Below, piece by piece: positions 5,559 through 5,677 of a stretch of DNA of 5,677 nt. Position 1 is the stretch's first letter, and each line of letters starts with the position of its first letter. The notes below the pieces were generated by a model, which saw only the letters and a program-made list of their open reading frames with translations, did no database searches and was not told where the DNA came from. Source of the DNA: Pyrinomonadaceae bacterium (GTDB lineage: Bacteria > Acidobacteriota > Blastocatellia > Pyrinomonadales > Pyrinomonadaceae). Made by a program: the position numbers and the translations under genes. The DNA is taken from assembly GCA_013695245.1 (NCBI GenBank), contig JACDAW010000109.1:1-5677 (forward strand). Reading direction: 5' to 3'.

Positions 5559-5588
5559 TTGACACAACGCTGTGCCGCTTCCTATCAT
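5559..5588 (+). promoter_or_regulatory. Sigma70-type promoter reading out of the window
   Basis: A perfect TTGACA (5559-5564), an 18-bp spacer and TATCAT (5583-5588, 5 of 6 to TATAAT). Transcription would start near 5595 and run rightward. It lies in non-coding sequence after the monooxygenase, so it would serve a gene that begins near or beyond the right edge. It is based on hexamers and spacing only. Confidence 0.5.
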
Positions 5589-5636
5589 CTTTGATTTGCA
5601 ATCGAGTTGAATCTTGAATATTGTCTCGCAATCAAA

Positions 5637-5677
5637 ATGCAGAAGAATCATCAGGGAAGAAAGTCAGCGCGGCACAT
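5637..5677 (+). CDS. Possible start of a downstream gene (partial, product unknown)
   Basis: ATG 5637 opens a frame that reads MQKNHQGRKSARH and remains open to the window edge. It sits about 42 bases after the predicted start point of the promoter at 5559-5588, which is a sensible leader length. No good Shine-Dalgarno site precedes it, and thirteen basic, polar residues give no clue to function. The true start may instead lie beyond the window. Confidence 0.2.
   Translation, partial: MQKNHQGRKSARH

Larger units (their letters stand above)
5371..5677. other. 307-bp right-hand region without a confirmed gene
   Basis: From the monooxygenase stop to the window edge there is no supported complete gene. 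It contains an attC-like imperfect hairpin (5394-5473), a promoter-like pair pointing right (5559-5588), and an open frame starting at ATG 5637. A 71-codon frame on the minus strand (5436-5651) runs across both the hairpin and the promoter and shows no domain, so I do not call it. The remaining bases show nothing I recognise. Confidence 0.5.

Noticed and set aside
5436..5651. 71-codon minus-strand frame at the right edge
   Set aside because: No recognisable domain and no ribosome site; it crosses the hairpin and the promoter-like site. Probably chance.
1..5677. CRISPR array, tRNA, rRNA, transposase or insertion-sequence ends
   Set aside because: No regularly spaced repeats, tRNA-like cloverleaf, rRNA segment or transposase-like protein was seen on either strand.

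Overview
This is 5.7 kb of bacterial chromosome with moderate to high GC, closely packed genes and varied use of ATG and GTG starts. It looks like soil or environmental bacterial DNA. My impression from the ArsR variant (CVC-type helix, C-terminal vicinal cysteines) and the general protein style is Acidobacteriota, perhaps Blastocatellia-like. That is inference: there is no rRNA or other marker gene in the window to prove it.

Left edge (1-403): the last codons of an upstream gene appear to overlap the ATG of a small two-repeat TPR protein in a TAATG junction. Arsenic block (445-2383): arsR lies on the minus strand, divergent from arsM and arsC on the plus strand. The 140-bp divergent region holds a good sigma70-type promoter (TTGACA, 17 bp, TATTCT) followed directly by a near-perfect 20-bp palindrome that fits an ArsR operator. 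ArsC would reduce arsenate to arsenite with thioredoxin, and ArsM would methylate arsenite using SAM. ArsR would release the operator when As(III) binds its cysteines. No arsenite efflux pump (ArsB/Acr3) is present in the window.

Right block (2504-5370): a GAF plus SpoIIE-type PP2C phosphatase starts at GTG behind a clear AAGGAG site. Two bases after its stop comes a 521-codon FAD-dependent aromatic-hydroxylase-type monooxygenase, also starting at GTG. The spacing implies one transcript and translational coupling. Nothing in the sequence ties this pair to arsenic.

Right edge (5371-5677): no convincing complete gene. Just after the monooxygenase stop is an 80-base imperfect hairpin (5394-5473) whose outer ends and internal-loop architecture resemble an integron attC site. 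Further right is a strong-looking promoter (TTGACA, 18 bp, TATCAT) pointing out of the window, perhaps to a gene that begins near 5637.

I found no clearly new system. The best leads are the attC-like hairpin, the promoter/operator layout of the arsenic block, the vicinal-cysteine tails shared by ArsR and ArsM, and the phosphatase-monooxygenase pair.
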